Source of the DNA: Mesorhizobium sp. B2-1-1
Lineage (GTDB): Bacteria; Pseudomonadota; Alphaproteobacteria; Rhizobiales; Rhizobiaceae
DNA: 64,000 nt
Assembly (NCBI RefSeq): GCF_006442975.2
Contig: NZ_CP083954.1
Coordinates: 2,859,501 to 2,923,500 of the forward strand
Direction of reading: 5' to 3'
In this document: positions 43,569 through 52,651 of the stretch, one piece after another
How positions within the stretch are numbered: the first letter of the stretch is position 1
Layout: each line of letters begins with the position of its first letter
The notes under the pieces: generated by a model
Told to the model about the DNA's origin: nothing
What the model saw: the letters and a program-made list of their open reading frames with translations, nothing else
Database searches by the model: none
Program-made: the position numbers and the translations under genes

Positions 43569-45116
43569 ATGCCTGGCATGAACGAACCAAGACGCAAGCG
43601 CGGCGCCGAGCGCACCAGCAACCGGGGACCAGGGCCTATCCCGCAGCTGCCGGCGAGGCGGGTGACCAATCCTTATCCGCCGATGGCCTTGCTGTCGCCC
43701 GACCAGATCGAGGCGATCCACCAGGCGTCGATCCACATATTGGAGAATTTCGGCATCGAGGTGATGAGCCCGCGGGCGCTCTCGCTGTTCGAGCAGGCCG
43801 GTGCCAGCGTGGACCACGCGTCCGCGAACGTGCGCATTGACCGCGGCATGGTCGACGAGGCGCTGAAGACGACGCGGTCCAATTATTCCCTTACACCGCG
43901 CAATCCGGCCAACGCCGTTCATCTCGGCGGCAACACAATCAATTTCACGCTCGTTGCGGGGCCGCCCAATGTGCACGACATGGCGCGGGGCCGCCGCCCC
44001 GGCAATTTGCGCGACTATGCGGACCTGACCCGGCTGGCACAGCATTTCAACTGCGTGCACATGCTCGGCAACCAGGTCTGCGCGCCGGTCGAATTGCCGG
44101 CCAATTCGCGCCATCTCGACACCTATTTCACCAATCTGACGCTGACCGACAAAAGCTTCCATGTCTCGGCGATCGGCCGGGGCAGGGCGCTGGACGGGAT
44201 CGAGATGATGGCGATCGCGCGCGGGCTGACGCTGGACCAGTTGCGCGACGATCCCGGCATCGCCACCATCATCTCGGTCAACTCGCCGCGCCGTTTCGAC
44301 GAGATGATGGCCGAGGGGCTGATGACGATGGCCGAATTCGGCCAGTCTGTGGCAGTGACGCCGTTCACGCTGATGGGCGCGATGAGCCCGGTGACGCTGG
44401 CCGGTGCGCTCGCGCAGCAGAATGCGGAAGCACTGTTCGGCGTAGTCCTGACGCAACTTGTACGTCCGGGCGCGCCGGTCATGTATGGCGCCTTTACCTC
44501 CAATGTCGACATGAAGTCGGGCGCGCCGGCCTTCGGCACGCCTGAAAACACCAAGGCCAACATCGCGTCGGGGCAATTGGCACGGCGTTACGGGCTGCCC
44601 TACCGGACAACGCCGGGCTCGGCCTCCAACGCCGCCGATGCGCAAGGCGCTTACGAGACGTTGATGGCGCTGTGGGGCGCTGTGCTCGGCCACGGCAACC
44701 TCGTCTATCACGCCGCCGGCTGGCAGGAGGGCGGGCTGACGGCGTCGTTCGAGAAATTCATCATCGACGTCGAAATGATCCAGCACATGATGGAGTTTTT
44801 GCGCCCGATCGTGGTCGACGAGGCCGAGCTTGCCGTCGAGGCGCTGGGCGCGGTGCCGACCGGCGGCCATTTCTTCGGCGAGCCGCACACGCTGGAACGT
44901 TATGCGACGGCCTTCTATCAGCCGATGCTTTCGAACTGGCAGAATTTTGAAGCCTGGCAGGAAGCCGGCGGCCTCGACGCAACCGCGCGCGCCACGCGGT
45001 TGTGGAAGAAGGCGCTCGAAGACTATGTCGAGCCGCCGATGGACGTCACCGTGCGCGAAGCGCTGGAGGCCTACGTGACCAAGCGCAAGGAAGCGATTGG
45101 GGCGGGCGAGCCGTGA
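43569..45116 (+). CDS. MttB-family (trimethylamine/betaine) methyltransferase, non-pyrrolysine
   Basis: 515-residue member of the MttB superfamily (Pfam MTTB), cobalamin-dependent methyltransferases that demethylate quaternary or tertiary amines. The reading frame has no internal amber codon, so it is the non-pyrrolysine type, whose characterised members act on glycine betaine and related compounds. The N-terminal stretch is basic and Pro-rich (about 40 residues); the barrel domain covers the rest. Start: ATG 43569, with ATG 43578 also possible. The next gene, 66 bp downstream, is a DMGDH-like flavoprotein, which supports a methylamine or betaine catabolic role. No corrinoid protein is in the window. 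Confidence 0.85.
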   Translation: MPGMNEPRRKRGAERTSNRGPGPIPQLPARRVTNPYPPMALLSPDQIEAIHQASIHILENFGIEVMSPRALSLFEQAGASVDHASANVRIDRGMVDEALKTTRSNYSLTPRNPANAVHLGGNTINFTLVAGPPNVHDMARGRRPGNLRDYADLTRLAQHFNCVHMLGNQVCAPVELPANSRHLDTYFTNLTLTDKSFHVSAIGRGRALDGIEMMAIARGLTLDQLRDDPGIATIISVNSPRRFDEMMAEGLMTMAEFGQSVAVTPFTLMGAMSPVTLAGALAQQNAEALFGVVLTQLVRPGAPVMYGAFTSNVDMKSGAPAFGTPENTKANIASGQLARRYGLPYRTTPGSASNAADAQGAYETLMALWGAVLGHGNLVYHAAGWQEGGLTASFEKFIIDVEMIQHMMEFLRPIVVDEAELAVEALGAVPTGGHFFGEPHTLERYATAFYQPMLSNWQNFEAWQEAGGLDATARATRLWKKALEDYVEPPMDVTVREALEAYVTKRKEAIGAGEP

Positions 45117-45182
45117 TGCGCCACGAACGTCCCGTTTTGAATCATCTAGCCCATCCAACTCACTGATATCAGAGAAGAACCC

Positions 45183-47609
45183 ATGAAATCGCATGCAAAG
45201 GTCGTGGTCATTGGCGGCGGGGTTGTCGGGTGTTCCGTGCTGTTCCATCTCGCCCGCCATAGCTGGACCGACGTCGTGCTTCTGGAGCGAGACGAGCTGA
45301 CTTCAGGCTCGACGTGGCACGCGGCCGGCGGCATGCACACGATCAATGGCGATCCCAACGTCGCCAAGCTGCAGAAATACACGATCAACCTCTACAAGGA
45401 GATCGAGGAGCTTTCCGGCCAGGCGACCGGCGTGCATCTGACCGGCGGCGTGCTGCTGGCGGCGACCGAGGCACGGCTCGACTGGCTGCGTGGCGTCGTC
45501 GCCAAGGGTCGCTATCTCGGCATCGATCTCGAAGAAATCTCGCCGAAAGAAGCGGCCGAACTGATGCCTCTGCTCGACCCCAAGCAGTTCGTCGGCGCTG
45601 TCCGCAACAAGGAGGACGGCCATCTCGATCCCTCCGGCGTCACCCATGCCTATGCCAAGGCTGCGCGTAAGCTGGGCGCCGAGGTCGAGCGCTTCACCAA
45701 GGTCGAGGACATCGTGCGGCGTCCCGACGGGCTGTGGCGCGTCATCACAAACAAGGGCGAGGTCGTGGCCGAGCATGTCGTCAACGCCGGTGGCCTTTGG
45801 GCGCGCGAGGTCGGCCGCATGGTCGGGCTCGAACTGCCGGTGCTGGCCATGGAGCACATGTACCTGATCACCGAGGACATGCCGGAGGTCGCCGCCTGGA
45901 ACGCCAAGACCGGCACCGAGATCATCCACGCCGTCGATTTCGACGGCGAGCTCTATCTGCGCCAGGAGCGCGGCGGCATGCTGATGGGCACCTATGAGAA
46001 GGCCAACAAGGCATGGTCCGAGCACCAGACGCCGTGGAATTTCGGCCATGAATTGCTGGAGCCGGACATCGACCGCATCGCGCCGTCGCTGGAAGTCGGC
46101 TTCCGGCATTTCCCGGCCTTTCAGAACACCGGCATCAAGCAGATCATCAACGGACCCTTCACCTTCGCGCCTGACGGCAACCCGCTGGTCGGGCCGGTGC
46201 GCGGTTTGCCGGGCTTCTGGGTGGCCTGCGGCGTCATGGCCGGTTTCAGCCAGGGCGGCGGCGTTGGGCTCGCGCTGTCCAACTGGATGATCGAGGGCGA
46301 TCCCGGCGCCGACATCTGGGCCATGGACGTGTCGCGCTATGGCGACTGGGCGACGATGGCCTACACCAACGCTAAGGTGCGCGAGAACTATTCCAGGCGC
46401 TTTTCGATACGCTTCCCCAATGAGGAATTGCCCGCCGGACGGCCGCTGAAGACCACGCCGGTCTATGACCTGCTGTCGGCCAAGGGCGCGCAATGGGGCG
46501 TGTCCTATGGGCTGGAAGTCCCGCTCTGGTACGCGCCCGAAGGCGTCAAGGACGAGTTCTCGTGGCGTCGCTCGAGCGATTTCGCGCATGTCGGCAGGGA
46601 GGTTGCAAACGTTCGCGGGGGCGTCGGCCTCGCCGAGATTTCGAATTTCGCCAAATACGGCGTGACAGGCGAGGGTGCTGCCGCATGGCTCGACCGGCTG
46701 CTCGCCTGCAAGCTGCCGAGGCCAGGCCGCATGACGCTGGCGCCTATGCTGAAGGAGGACGGCAAGCTCATCGGCGATTTCACGCTGGCCAATCTCGGCG
46801 GCGAGGAGTGGTTCATCGCCGGTTCCGGCATTGCCGAGCAGTACCATATGCGCTGGTTCGAAGAGCATCTGCCCGCTGATGGTTCTGTCCGCATCGAGGC
46901 TTCGGGCGCGAAACTCACCGGCCTTGCCGTCGCCGGGCCGAAGGCGCGGGACGTGCTGGCCAAGGTCACGCGGACGGATGTCTCGAACGCCGCCTTTCCC
47001 TTCATGGCCATCGGCAAGATGGATATCGGCATGGCGCCGTGCCTGGTAGGCCGCGTCAGCTACACCGGTGATCTCGGCTATGAAATCTGGGTGGCGCCGG
47101 AATATCAGCGCGCGGCGTTCCAGGCGCTGATGGCGGCGGGCGAGGAGTTCGGCATTGGTCTGTTCGGCTCCCGTGCGCTGAACGCACTGCGGCTGGAAAA
47201 GAACTATGGCTCGTGGGCGCGCGAATACCGGCCGATCTACGGACCGCTGGAGGCAGGGCTCGATCGCTTTGTCGCCTATGGCAAGGAAGCCGATTTCATA
47301 GGCAAGACCGGGGCGTTGGCAGAGCGCAGGCAGGGCGGCAAGCTCAGGCTGCGCGCCTTCATCGTCGAGGCTGCCGACGCCGATGTCATCGCCGACGAGC
47401 CGATCTGGTTCGGCGGCACGGTGCGTGGCTGGGTGACGTCAGGCGGCTATGCGCATCATTCAAGGAAATCGGTGGCCATGGGCTACGTGCCGAAGGAGAT
47501 CGCCGAGGAGAGCGAAGGCTTCGAGATCGAAATCCTCGGCAAGCGCCACGCCGCACGCATGCAGCCGGTGCCGCTGTTCGACGCCAATTTGGAGCGGATG
47601 CGGGCGTGA
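45183..47609 (+). CDS. Dimethylglycine/sarcosine-dehydrogenase-like flavoprotein (DAO + GcvT)
   Basis: 808-residue enzyme expected to oxidise N-methyl groups of dimethylglycine, sarcosine or a related amine and pass the one-carbon unit to tetrahydrofolate. The N-terminal FAD-binding motif is VVVIGGGVVGCSVLFHLAR. GSTWHAAGGMHT contains the His that is covalently flavinylated in mammalian dimethylglycine dehydrogenase. The DAO domain covers about 1-370, an FAO-type linker to 430, and a GcvT aminomethyltransferase-like domain about 430-800 (GDLGYEIWVAPEY). It is probably cotranscribed with the MttB-family gene. The substrate is inferred. Confidence 0.88.
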   Translation: MKSHAKVVVIGGGVVGCSVLFHLARHSWTDVVLLERDELTSGSTWHAAGGMHTINGDPNVAKLQKYTINLYKEIEELSGQATGVHLTGGVLLAATEARLDWLRGVVAKGRYLGIDLEEISPKEAAELMPLLDPKQFVGAVRNKEDGHLDPSGVTHAYAKAARKLGAEVERFTKVEDIVRRPDGLWRVITNKGEVVAEHVVNAGGLWAREVGRMVGLELPVLAMEHMYLITEDMPEVAAWNAKTGTEIIHAVDFDGELYLRQERGGMLMGTYEKANKAWSEHQTPWNFGHELLEPDIDRIAPSLEVGFRHFPAFQNTGIKQIINGPFTFAPDGNPLVGPVRGLPGFWVACGVMAGFSQGGGVGLALSNWMIEGDPGADIWAMDVSRYGDWATMAYTNAKVRENYSRRFSIRFPNEELPAGRPLKTTPVYDLLSAKGAQWGVSYGLEVPLWYAPEGVKDEFSWRRSSDFAHVGREVANVRGGVGLAEISNFAKYGVTGEGAAAWLDRLLACKLPRPGRMTLAPMLKEDGKLIGDFTLANLGGEEWFIAGSGIAEQYHMRWFEEHLPADGSVRIEASGAKLTGLAVAGPKARDVLAKVTRTDVSNAAFPFMAIGKMDIGMAPCLVGRVSYTGDLGYEIWVAPEYQRAAFQALMAAGEEFGIGLFGSRALNALRLEKNYGSWAREYRPIYGPLEAGLDRFVAYGKEADFIGKTGALAERRQGGKLRLRAFIVEAADADVIADEPIWFGGTVRGWVTSGGYAHHSRKSVAMGYVPKEIAEESEGFEIEILGKRHAARMQPVPLFDANLERMRA

Positions 47610-47630
47610 ACAATCCGCATCCGGCTCGCA

Positions 47631-48023
47631 TCAGGCAGCGCGGCGATTGTCGAGCGCAAAGGCGCCAGGACCGGCGAAGAACAGATAGAGGAAGATGAAG
47701 CAGAACGAGATCGCCAAATCGCCGCCATTGTTGACCGGGAAGAAGCCGCGCGGCATGTGCGCCATGAAATAGGCGATCGCCATCTCGCCCGCCAGAAGGA
47801 AGGCGACTGGGCGGGTAAACAGCCCCAGCGCGAGCAGGATGCCGCCGGCGAACTCGAGAATGCCGGCTGTCAGCGTCAACCCGCTGAGGGCGTGGGGTTC
47901 GGCGCTTGCCGGGAAATTGAACAGCTTCTGGCTGCCATGCTCGATGAATTGCAGCGCGGTTATGATGCGCAGAACGCCGAGCGCCTGTGGCTGGTATCGG
48001 GCCAAGCCTTCAAAAAGCGCCAT
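47631..48023 (-). CDS. DoxX family membrane protein
   Basis: 130-residue inner-membrane protein with four hydrophobic segments and the DoxX signature (LRIITALQFIEHGSQKLF, then LEFAGGILLALGLFTRPVAFLL and AYFMAHMPRGFFP). DoxX-type proteins take part in thiol/quinone redox or stress responses; their exact role is unclear. Start: ATG 48023; the frame is open to 48086 but without a plausible start. It is a single gene convergent with the flavoprotein gene, 21 bp away. Confidence 0.83.
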   Translation of the reverse strand: MALFEGLARYQPQALGVLRIITALQFIEHGSQKLFNFPASAEPHALSGLTLTAGILEFAGGILLALGLFTRPVAFLLAGEMAIAYFMAHMPRGFFPVNNGGDLAISFCFIFLYLFFAGPGAFALDNRRAA

Positions 48024-48223
48024 CTGAAACTCCGTTTTCACCCCCCAGGTCCGGCCTAGATTATCGCCCCGAGATGGACCATTCACTTCCCGCTACCGGA
48101 CATCAACAATCGGTGATGCGAGATGTTCCGCAACGCGTCGATATTTTCTCCCTAAGGTTGCATTATTATCCCTCTGGTTGTATCGATCTGTAGATAGTTG
48201 AAATCGTTTGGGGGTCTCTCGCT

Positions 48224-48712
48224 ATGAAAAAAGTCGTCATCAGCTTTTTCGCAATCCTTGCCGGTACCAGCTTCGCGATGGCCGAGGATGCCGGCTGCGA
48301 GGCTTTCAAATGGCCGGTAACGCGCGAGCAGGCGCTGTTCGCCGCGCCTCCTTCTGCTGCGTCGGGGACGACGCTGGCGGTCGGCGCTGCCGCCGATCTG
48401 GTTCTGGTGCCGGCCGAGACAGCGGAATTCGCCCTCCCGCCGGAACGTGCCCCGGCGCCTGGCACGTTCGGCGCTGTCGCCAGCATGGTTGTGCCGCCGG
48501 AAGGGGGCATCCAGATAAGCCTGTCGGGCGAAGCCTGGATCGATGTCATTCAAGACGGCCATACCGTGAAATTGGCCGGCTACAGCGGGGTCAAGACCTG
48601 TCCGGACATTCGCAAAAGCGTTCGGTTCAAGCTTGCGCCCGGCCCGGCCACCGTCCAGTTCAGCGGTGCAAAAAAGGCAGGCCTGAAAGTCGCGGTGCTG
48701 ACGCCGGAATAG
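48224..48712 (+). CDS. Secreted hypothetical protein
   Basis: 162-residue protein with a clear signal peptide (MKKVVISFFAILAGTSFAMA, cleavage before EDAGCEAF). The mature part has two Cys (GCEAF, TCPDI), is rich in Ala/Val/Pro and appears to be mostly beta. It contains FALPPERAPAPGTFGA and a final KFKLAPG-like strand (VRFKLAPGPATVQFSGA). I do not recognise a named family. There are no close operon partners: it sits between divergent DoxX and convergent VOC genes. Probably periplasmic; function unknown. Confidence 0.7.
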   Translation: MKKVVISFFAILAGTSFAMAEDAGCEAFKWPVTREQALFAAPPSAASGTTLAVGAAADLVLVPAETAEFALPPERAPAPGTFGAVASMVVPPEGGIQISLSGEAWIDVIQDGHTVKLAGYSGVKTCPDIRKSVRFKLAPGPATVQFSGAKKAGLKVAVLTPE

Positions 48713-48784
48713 CTCGGCGCCAAGCGAGGACACGGCCCTCAATCTTACGATCAAAGGCCGTCCTCCTGTGCGACGTTGAGCCCC

Positions 48785-49561
48785 TTACCGTCCGGGCGCC
48801 ATCAAGGCGAAATGGGCGCCTTGCGGATCCTGGCACTGCACGATCCAGCTGCCGCCGGGGACCTCCATCGGGCCCATTAGGATCTTGCCGCCATTGTCGG
48901 TCACCTGTTTTGCCGCCGCGTCGATGGCGGTTACGTTGAAATAGAACTGCCAGACCGGCACCGGGATCTGTTCGGGTTTGTTCATGATGCCGCCACCGGA
49001 TTCGGGGCCGGCCGCGAAGGTTTGATAGGTTCCCATCGGCCCCATGTCGAAATCGCCGGCATTGGTCCATCCGAACTGGCTGGAATAGAAGTCGAACGCG
49101 GCCTTCCAGTCGGTTGTGTAAAGCTCGTGCCAGCCGATATGGCCCGGCGTGCTGGCCGGCACGACCGGCTGGTCGGGCCCGTTCGGCTGCAGGAACATGA
49201 AGGTCGCGCCTTGCGGATCGGCGACGACGGCGAAGCGGCCGACGCCCGGAATGTCGTCGGGCTGGCGATGAACGGCGCCGCCGGCCTTCTGCAGCGACGC
49301 CGCGGCAGCATCGACATCCCTGGTGTGGATGTAGCCAAGCCAGGCGGGAGGCATGCCCATCTTGGCGGCATCCTCAGGCATCGTCATCAGCCCGCCGACG
49401 CCACGCTCGCCGACATTCATGACGATGTAGCGCGGCATGCCGGGAGCCTTGTCGAAGGCTTGCGCGGTCCAGCCGACCACCTTGGTATAGAACGCCTCGG
49501 CGGCGTCGAGGTCTGATGTCATCAATTCGTACCAGAAGAAGGGCATTGGGGATTTCGGCAT
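48785..49561 (-). CDS. VOC family protein (tandem glyoxalase/bleomycin-resistance fold)
   Basis: 258-residue cytoplasmic protein with two VOC modules: residues about 6-125 (FFWYELMTSDLDAAEAFYTK...GVGRFAVVADPQGATFMFLQ) and about 135-258 (GWHELYTTDWKAAFDFYSSQF...WIVQCQDPQGAHFALMAPG). Metal-ligand His/Glu positions are only partly present, so catalysis is uncertain. Family members include the CFP30B/hydroxylase-type paralogues linked to antibiotic or polyol compounds. Start: ATG 49561, since the frame upstream is short. The 300 bp on its 5' side hold the promoter of preT on the other strand. Confidence 0.82.
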   Translation of the reverse strand: MPKSPMPFFWYELMTSDLDAAEAFYTKVVGWTAQAFDKAPGMPRYIVMNVGERGVGGLMTMPEDAAKMGMPPAWLGYIHTRDVDAAAASLQKAGGAVHRQPDDIPGVGRFAVVADPQGATFMFLQPNGPDQPVVPASTPGHIGWHELYTTDWKAAFDFYSSQFGWTNAGDFDMGPMGTYQTFAAGPESGGGIMNKPEQIPVPVWQFYFNVTAIDAAAKQVTDNGGKILMGPMEVPGGSWIVQCQDPQGAHFALMAPGR

Positions 49562-49795
49562 CGTCGGTCTCCTCACCTTTTGCGTCGATCGTCCTTCGAT
49601 CCATCATAGGACGATCCTCGAGACGGAAATCCGACAGCGGAGGAAAAATTGCGGCTCGACAGGCATGCCATGATTACGGCCTGCCGCTTAGCGGACCGTC
49701 CTTCCTCGAAGGTTCGACATTCGCGCATTACGATATTAAACGTGAACTAAATTATCATGTTTTATTCGAGCCTTTTCAGAGGCTTATGTAGAAAA

Positions 49796-49811
49796 TTGAC
49801 CAATTGATAAA
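49796..49811. promoter_or_regulatory. RutR-like box upstream of preTA
   Basis: TTGACCAATTGATAAA matches 12 of 14 defined positions of the E. coli RutR consensus TTGACCA-N2-TGGTCAA. It lies 51 bp before preT, in the AT-rich part of the 300-bp gap 49562-49861. Its TTGACC could also act as a -35 element. Confidence 0.6.
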
Positions 49812-49861
49812 AAAATAAAACGTGCTAGCCTTCCCTAAAACGAAAACAAGGGGAACTGACG

Positions 49862-51226
49862 ATGGCAGAAGGCCAGTTCAGGGAAGGCATTGCAGGCGGC
49901 CGGCTGCCTGCCGATCAGTATGCGGACAATTTTTCCGACCTGCATCCGCCGCTCGACCACCACGAGGCGCTGGTCGAAGCCGACCGCTGCTATTTCTGCT
50001 ACGACGCGCCGTGCATGAACGCATGCCCGACCTCGATCGACATTCCACTGTTCATCCGCCAGATCTCCACGGGCAATCCGATCGGCTCGGCCAAGACCAT
50101 TTTCGACCAGAACATTCTGGGCGGCATGTGCGCCCGCGTGTGCCCGACCGAAACGCTGTGCGAGGAGGTCTGCGTGCGCGAAGTGGCGGAAGGCAAGCCG
50201 GTGCAGATCGGTCGGCTGCAGCGCTATGCCACCGATATCGCGATGAGCGAGAACAGGCAATTTTATCCACGTGCCGCACCGACAGGCAAGGCGGTCGCCG
50301 TGGTGGGCGCCGGGCCGGCCGGCCTTGCCGCCGCACATCGGCTCGCCCGCCATGGCCACGACGTCACAATCCTGGAAGCGCGCGCGAAGGCGGGCGGGCT
50401 CAACGAATACGGCATCGCCGCTTATAAGAGCGTCGACAATTTCGCCCAAGCCGAGGTCGAGTACGTCACCTCGATTGGCGGGATTGATATCCAGAACGGT
50501 AAGGCGCTCGGCCGCGACTATCAGCTCTCCGACCTGATCCGCAATTATGACGCGGTGTTTCTGGGCATGGGGCTCGGCGGCGTCAATGCGCTGCGCGCCG
50601 ATGGCGAGGCCGCCGTGGGCGTCACCAACGCCGTCGAGTTCATCTCCGAGCTGCGCCAAGCCAGCGATCTCTCCGGCCTGCCGGTCGGCCGCCGCGTCGT
50701 CGTCATCGGCGGCGGCATGACGGCGATCGATGCCGCGGTGCAGTCGAAGCTGCTTGGCGCCGAGGAGGTGACGATCTGCTACCGGCGCGGCCAGGAACAT
50801 ATGAATGCTTCCGAATTCGAGCAGGACCTGGCGGCCGCCAACGGCGTCGTCATCCGACACTGGCTACAGCCGAAGCGGGTGATTGCCGAAGGCGGCAAGG
50901 TCAATGCCATCGAGCTTGAATACACCGCCATGAACGGCGACAGTCTTGCCGGCACCGGCGAGACGCTGACCCTCGTTGCCGACCAGGTGTTCAAGGCGAT
51001 CGGACAGAGTTTCGTCCCCGCTGCGCTCAACGGCAGCGGTGCTGCGATCGAGCTCGAGGCCGGGCGCATCAAGGTCGATGCGGAAGGGCGCACCTCGCTG
51101 GCCAAGGTCTGGGCCGGCGGCGACTGCATATTCGGTGGCGACGACCTGACCGTCTCGGCCGTGGCGCAAGGGCGTGATGCGGCGGAATCCATTCACCGGG
51201 CACTGACCTCGAACGGGAGGGCATGA
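49862..51226 (+). CDS. preT: Dihydropyrimidine dehydrogenase (NAD-dependent) subunit PreT
   Basis: 454-residue FAD/NAD subunit of the enzyme that reduces uracil and thymine to dihydropyrimidines, the first step of the reductive degradation pathway. The N-terminal Fe-S ligand region has CYFCYDAPCMNACP and CARVCPTETLCEEVC. The FAD-binding GAGPAGLAAAHRLA lies near residue 146, and a second nucleotide motif VVIGGGMTAIDAA near residue 280. GGGG before the start codon supports ATG 49862. The stop overlaps the preA start (ATGA), so the two subunits are translationally coupled. Confidence 0.92.
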   Translation: MAEGQFREGIAGGRLPADQYADNFSDLHPPLDHHEALVEADRCYFCYDAPCMNACPTSIDIPLFIRQISTGNPIGSAKTIFDQNILGGMCARVCPTETLCEEVCVREVAEGKPVQIGRLQRYATDIAMSENRQFYPRAAPTGKAVAVVGAGPAGLAAAHRLARHGHDVTILEARAKAGGLNEYGIAAYKSVDNFAQAEVEYVTSIGGIDIQNGKALGRDYQLSDLIRNYDAVFLGMGLGGVNALRADGEAAVGVTNAVEFISELRQASDLSGLPVGRRVVVIGGGMTAIDAAVQSKLLGAEEVTICYRRGQEHMNASEFEQDLAAANGVVIRHWLQPKRVIAEGGKVNAIELEYTAMNGDSLAGTGETLTLVADQVFKAIGQSFVPAALNGSGAAIELEAGRIKVDAEGRTSLAKVWAGGDCIFGGDDLTVSAVAQGRDAAESIHRALTSNGRA

Positions 51227-52542
51227 GCATGGCAGATATCAGGAATAATTTCGTCGGCATCAAATCGCCCAATCCGTTCTGGCTGGCCTCGGCGCCGCCG
51301 ACCGACAAGGCCTACAATGTCGTGCGCGCCTTCAAGGCCGGTTGGGGCGGTGTCGTCTGGAAGACGCTGGGCGAAGAGGGCCCGCCGGTGGTCAACGTCA
51401 ATGGCCCACGCTACGGCGCGATCTGGGGCGCCGACCGCCGTCTGCTCGGCCTCAACAACATCGAGCTGATCACCGACCGCGACTTGCAGACCAATCTGCG
51501 TGAGATGAAGCAGGTCAAGATGGAGTGGCCCGACCGGGCGCTGATCGCCTCGATCATGGTGCCTTGCGTCGAGGAAAGCTGGAAGGCGATCCTGCCGCTT
51601 GTCGAGGAAACCGGCGCCGACGGCATCGAGCTCAATTTCGGCTGCCCGCACGGCATGTCGGAGCGCGGCATGGGCGCCGCCGTCGGCCAGGTGCCGGAAT
51701 ATATCGAAATGGTTGTGCGCTGGTGCAAGCAGTACACGCGCATGCCCGTCATCACCAAGCTGACGCCCAACGTCACCGATATCCGCAAGCCGGCGCGAGC
51801 AGCACATGCCGGCGGCACCGACGCGGTGTCGCTGATCAACACCATCAACTCGATCACCGGCGTCGATCTCGACAGCTTCGCGCCGATGCCGACCATCGAC
51901 GGCAAGGGCTCGCATGGCGGTTATTGCGGCCCTGCGGTGAAGCCGATCGCCATGAACATGGTGGCCGAGATCGCGCGCGACCCCGAAACGCAGGGGCTGC
52001 CGATCTCCGGCATTGGCGGTATCACCACCTGGCGCGACGCTGCCGAGTTCATGGCGCTCGGCGCCGGAAACGTGCAGGTGTGCACGGCCGCGATGACCTA
52101 CGGTTTCAAGATCGTGCAGGAGATGATCGCCGGTCTCGAAAACTGGATGGACGAGAAGGGCCATCGCTCGCTCGACGACATCATCAGCCGTGCCACGCCC
52201 AATGTCACGGACTGGCAGTATCTCAACCTCAACTATGTCGCCAAGGCGCATATCGACCAGGATGCCTGCATCAAATGCGGCCGCTGCCACATCGCCTGCG
52301 AGGACACCTCGCATCAGGCGATCACCAGCATGGTCGACGGCGTCAGGCATTTCGAGGTGATCGAGGCCGAATGCGTCGGCTGCAATCTTTGCGTCAATGT
52401 CTGCCCGGTTGACAACTGCATCACCATGGAGCCGCTGGCCGCCGGGGTGATGGACCAGCGCACCGGCATGCCTGTGTCGCCGGTCTACGCCAACTGGACC
52501 ACGCACCCGAACAACCCAATGGCCAAGGTGGCGGCGGAGTAG
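51223..52542 (+). CDS. preA: Dihydropyrimidine dehydrogenase subunit PreA
   Basis: 439-residue FMN-binding catalytic subunit. A TIM-barrel of the dihydroorotate dehydrogenase type contains the pyrimidine/FMN segment ELNFGCPHGMSERG with its active-site Cys, and ISGIGGITTWRDAAEF near the phosphate site. Two C-terminal 4Fe-4S ferredoxin motifs, CIKCGRCHIAC and CVGCNLCVNVCP, match the family. It forms PreTA with the preceding gene. ATG 51223 overlaps the preT stop; ATG 51229 is also possible. A terminator follows at 52560. Confidence 0.93.
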   Translation: MSMADIRNNFVGIKSPNPFWLASAPPTDKAYNVVRAFKAGWGGVVWKTLGEEGPPVVNVNGPRYGAIWGADRRLLGLNNIELITDRDLQTNLREMKQVKMEWPDRALIASIMVPCVEESWKAILPLVEETGADGIELNFGCPHGMSERGMGAAVGQVPEYIEMVVRWCKQYTRMPVITKLTPNVTDIRKPARAAHAGGTDAVSLINTINSITGVDLDSFAPMPTIDGKGSHGGYCGPAVKPIAMNMVAEIARDPETQGLPISGIGGITTWRDAAEFMALGAGNVQVCTAAMTYGFKIVQEMIAGLENWMDEKGHRSLDDIISRATPNVTDWQYLNLNYVAKAHIDQDACIKCGRCHIACEDTSHQAITSMVDGVRHFEVIEAECVGCNLCVNVCPVDNCITMEPLAAGVMDQRTGMPVSPVYANWTTHPNNPMAKVAAE

Positions 52543-52559
52543 GGCGGAACAATCAAGGA

Positions 52560-52586
52560 AAAAGCGGCGTCCTCGGGCGCCGTTTT
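52560..52586 (+). terminator. Rho-independent terminator after preTA
   Basis: CGGCG (52565-52569) pairs with CGCCG (52578-52582), flanked by AAAA before and TTTT after. It follows the preA stop by 18 bp. Confidence 0.65.
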
Positions 52587-52616
52587 CATTTTGCTATTGC
52601 AGATACAAAATATCCA

Positions 52617-52631
52617 GGATATAAGTTATCC
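52617..52631. promoter_or_regulatory. Candidate Rrf2 operator
   Basis: GGATA-N5-TATCC lies just upstream of the Rrf2 gene at 52652. A TATCC half-site also occurs at 52611. Autoregulation is inferred from position only. Confidence 0.4.
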
Positions 52632-52651
52632 ATGTATTGGAGATTGGTATC

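Noticed and set aside
43569..45116. Pyrrolysine-type trimethylamine methyltransferase
   Set aside because: No in-frame TAG codon and no pyl genes; it belongs to the non-pyrrolysine branch.
43509..45260. 583-residue minus-strand open frame opposite the MttB-family gene
   Set aside because: Shadow frame; the plus-strand protein aligns end to end with its family.
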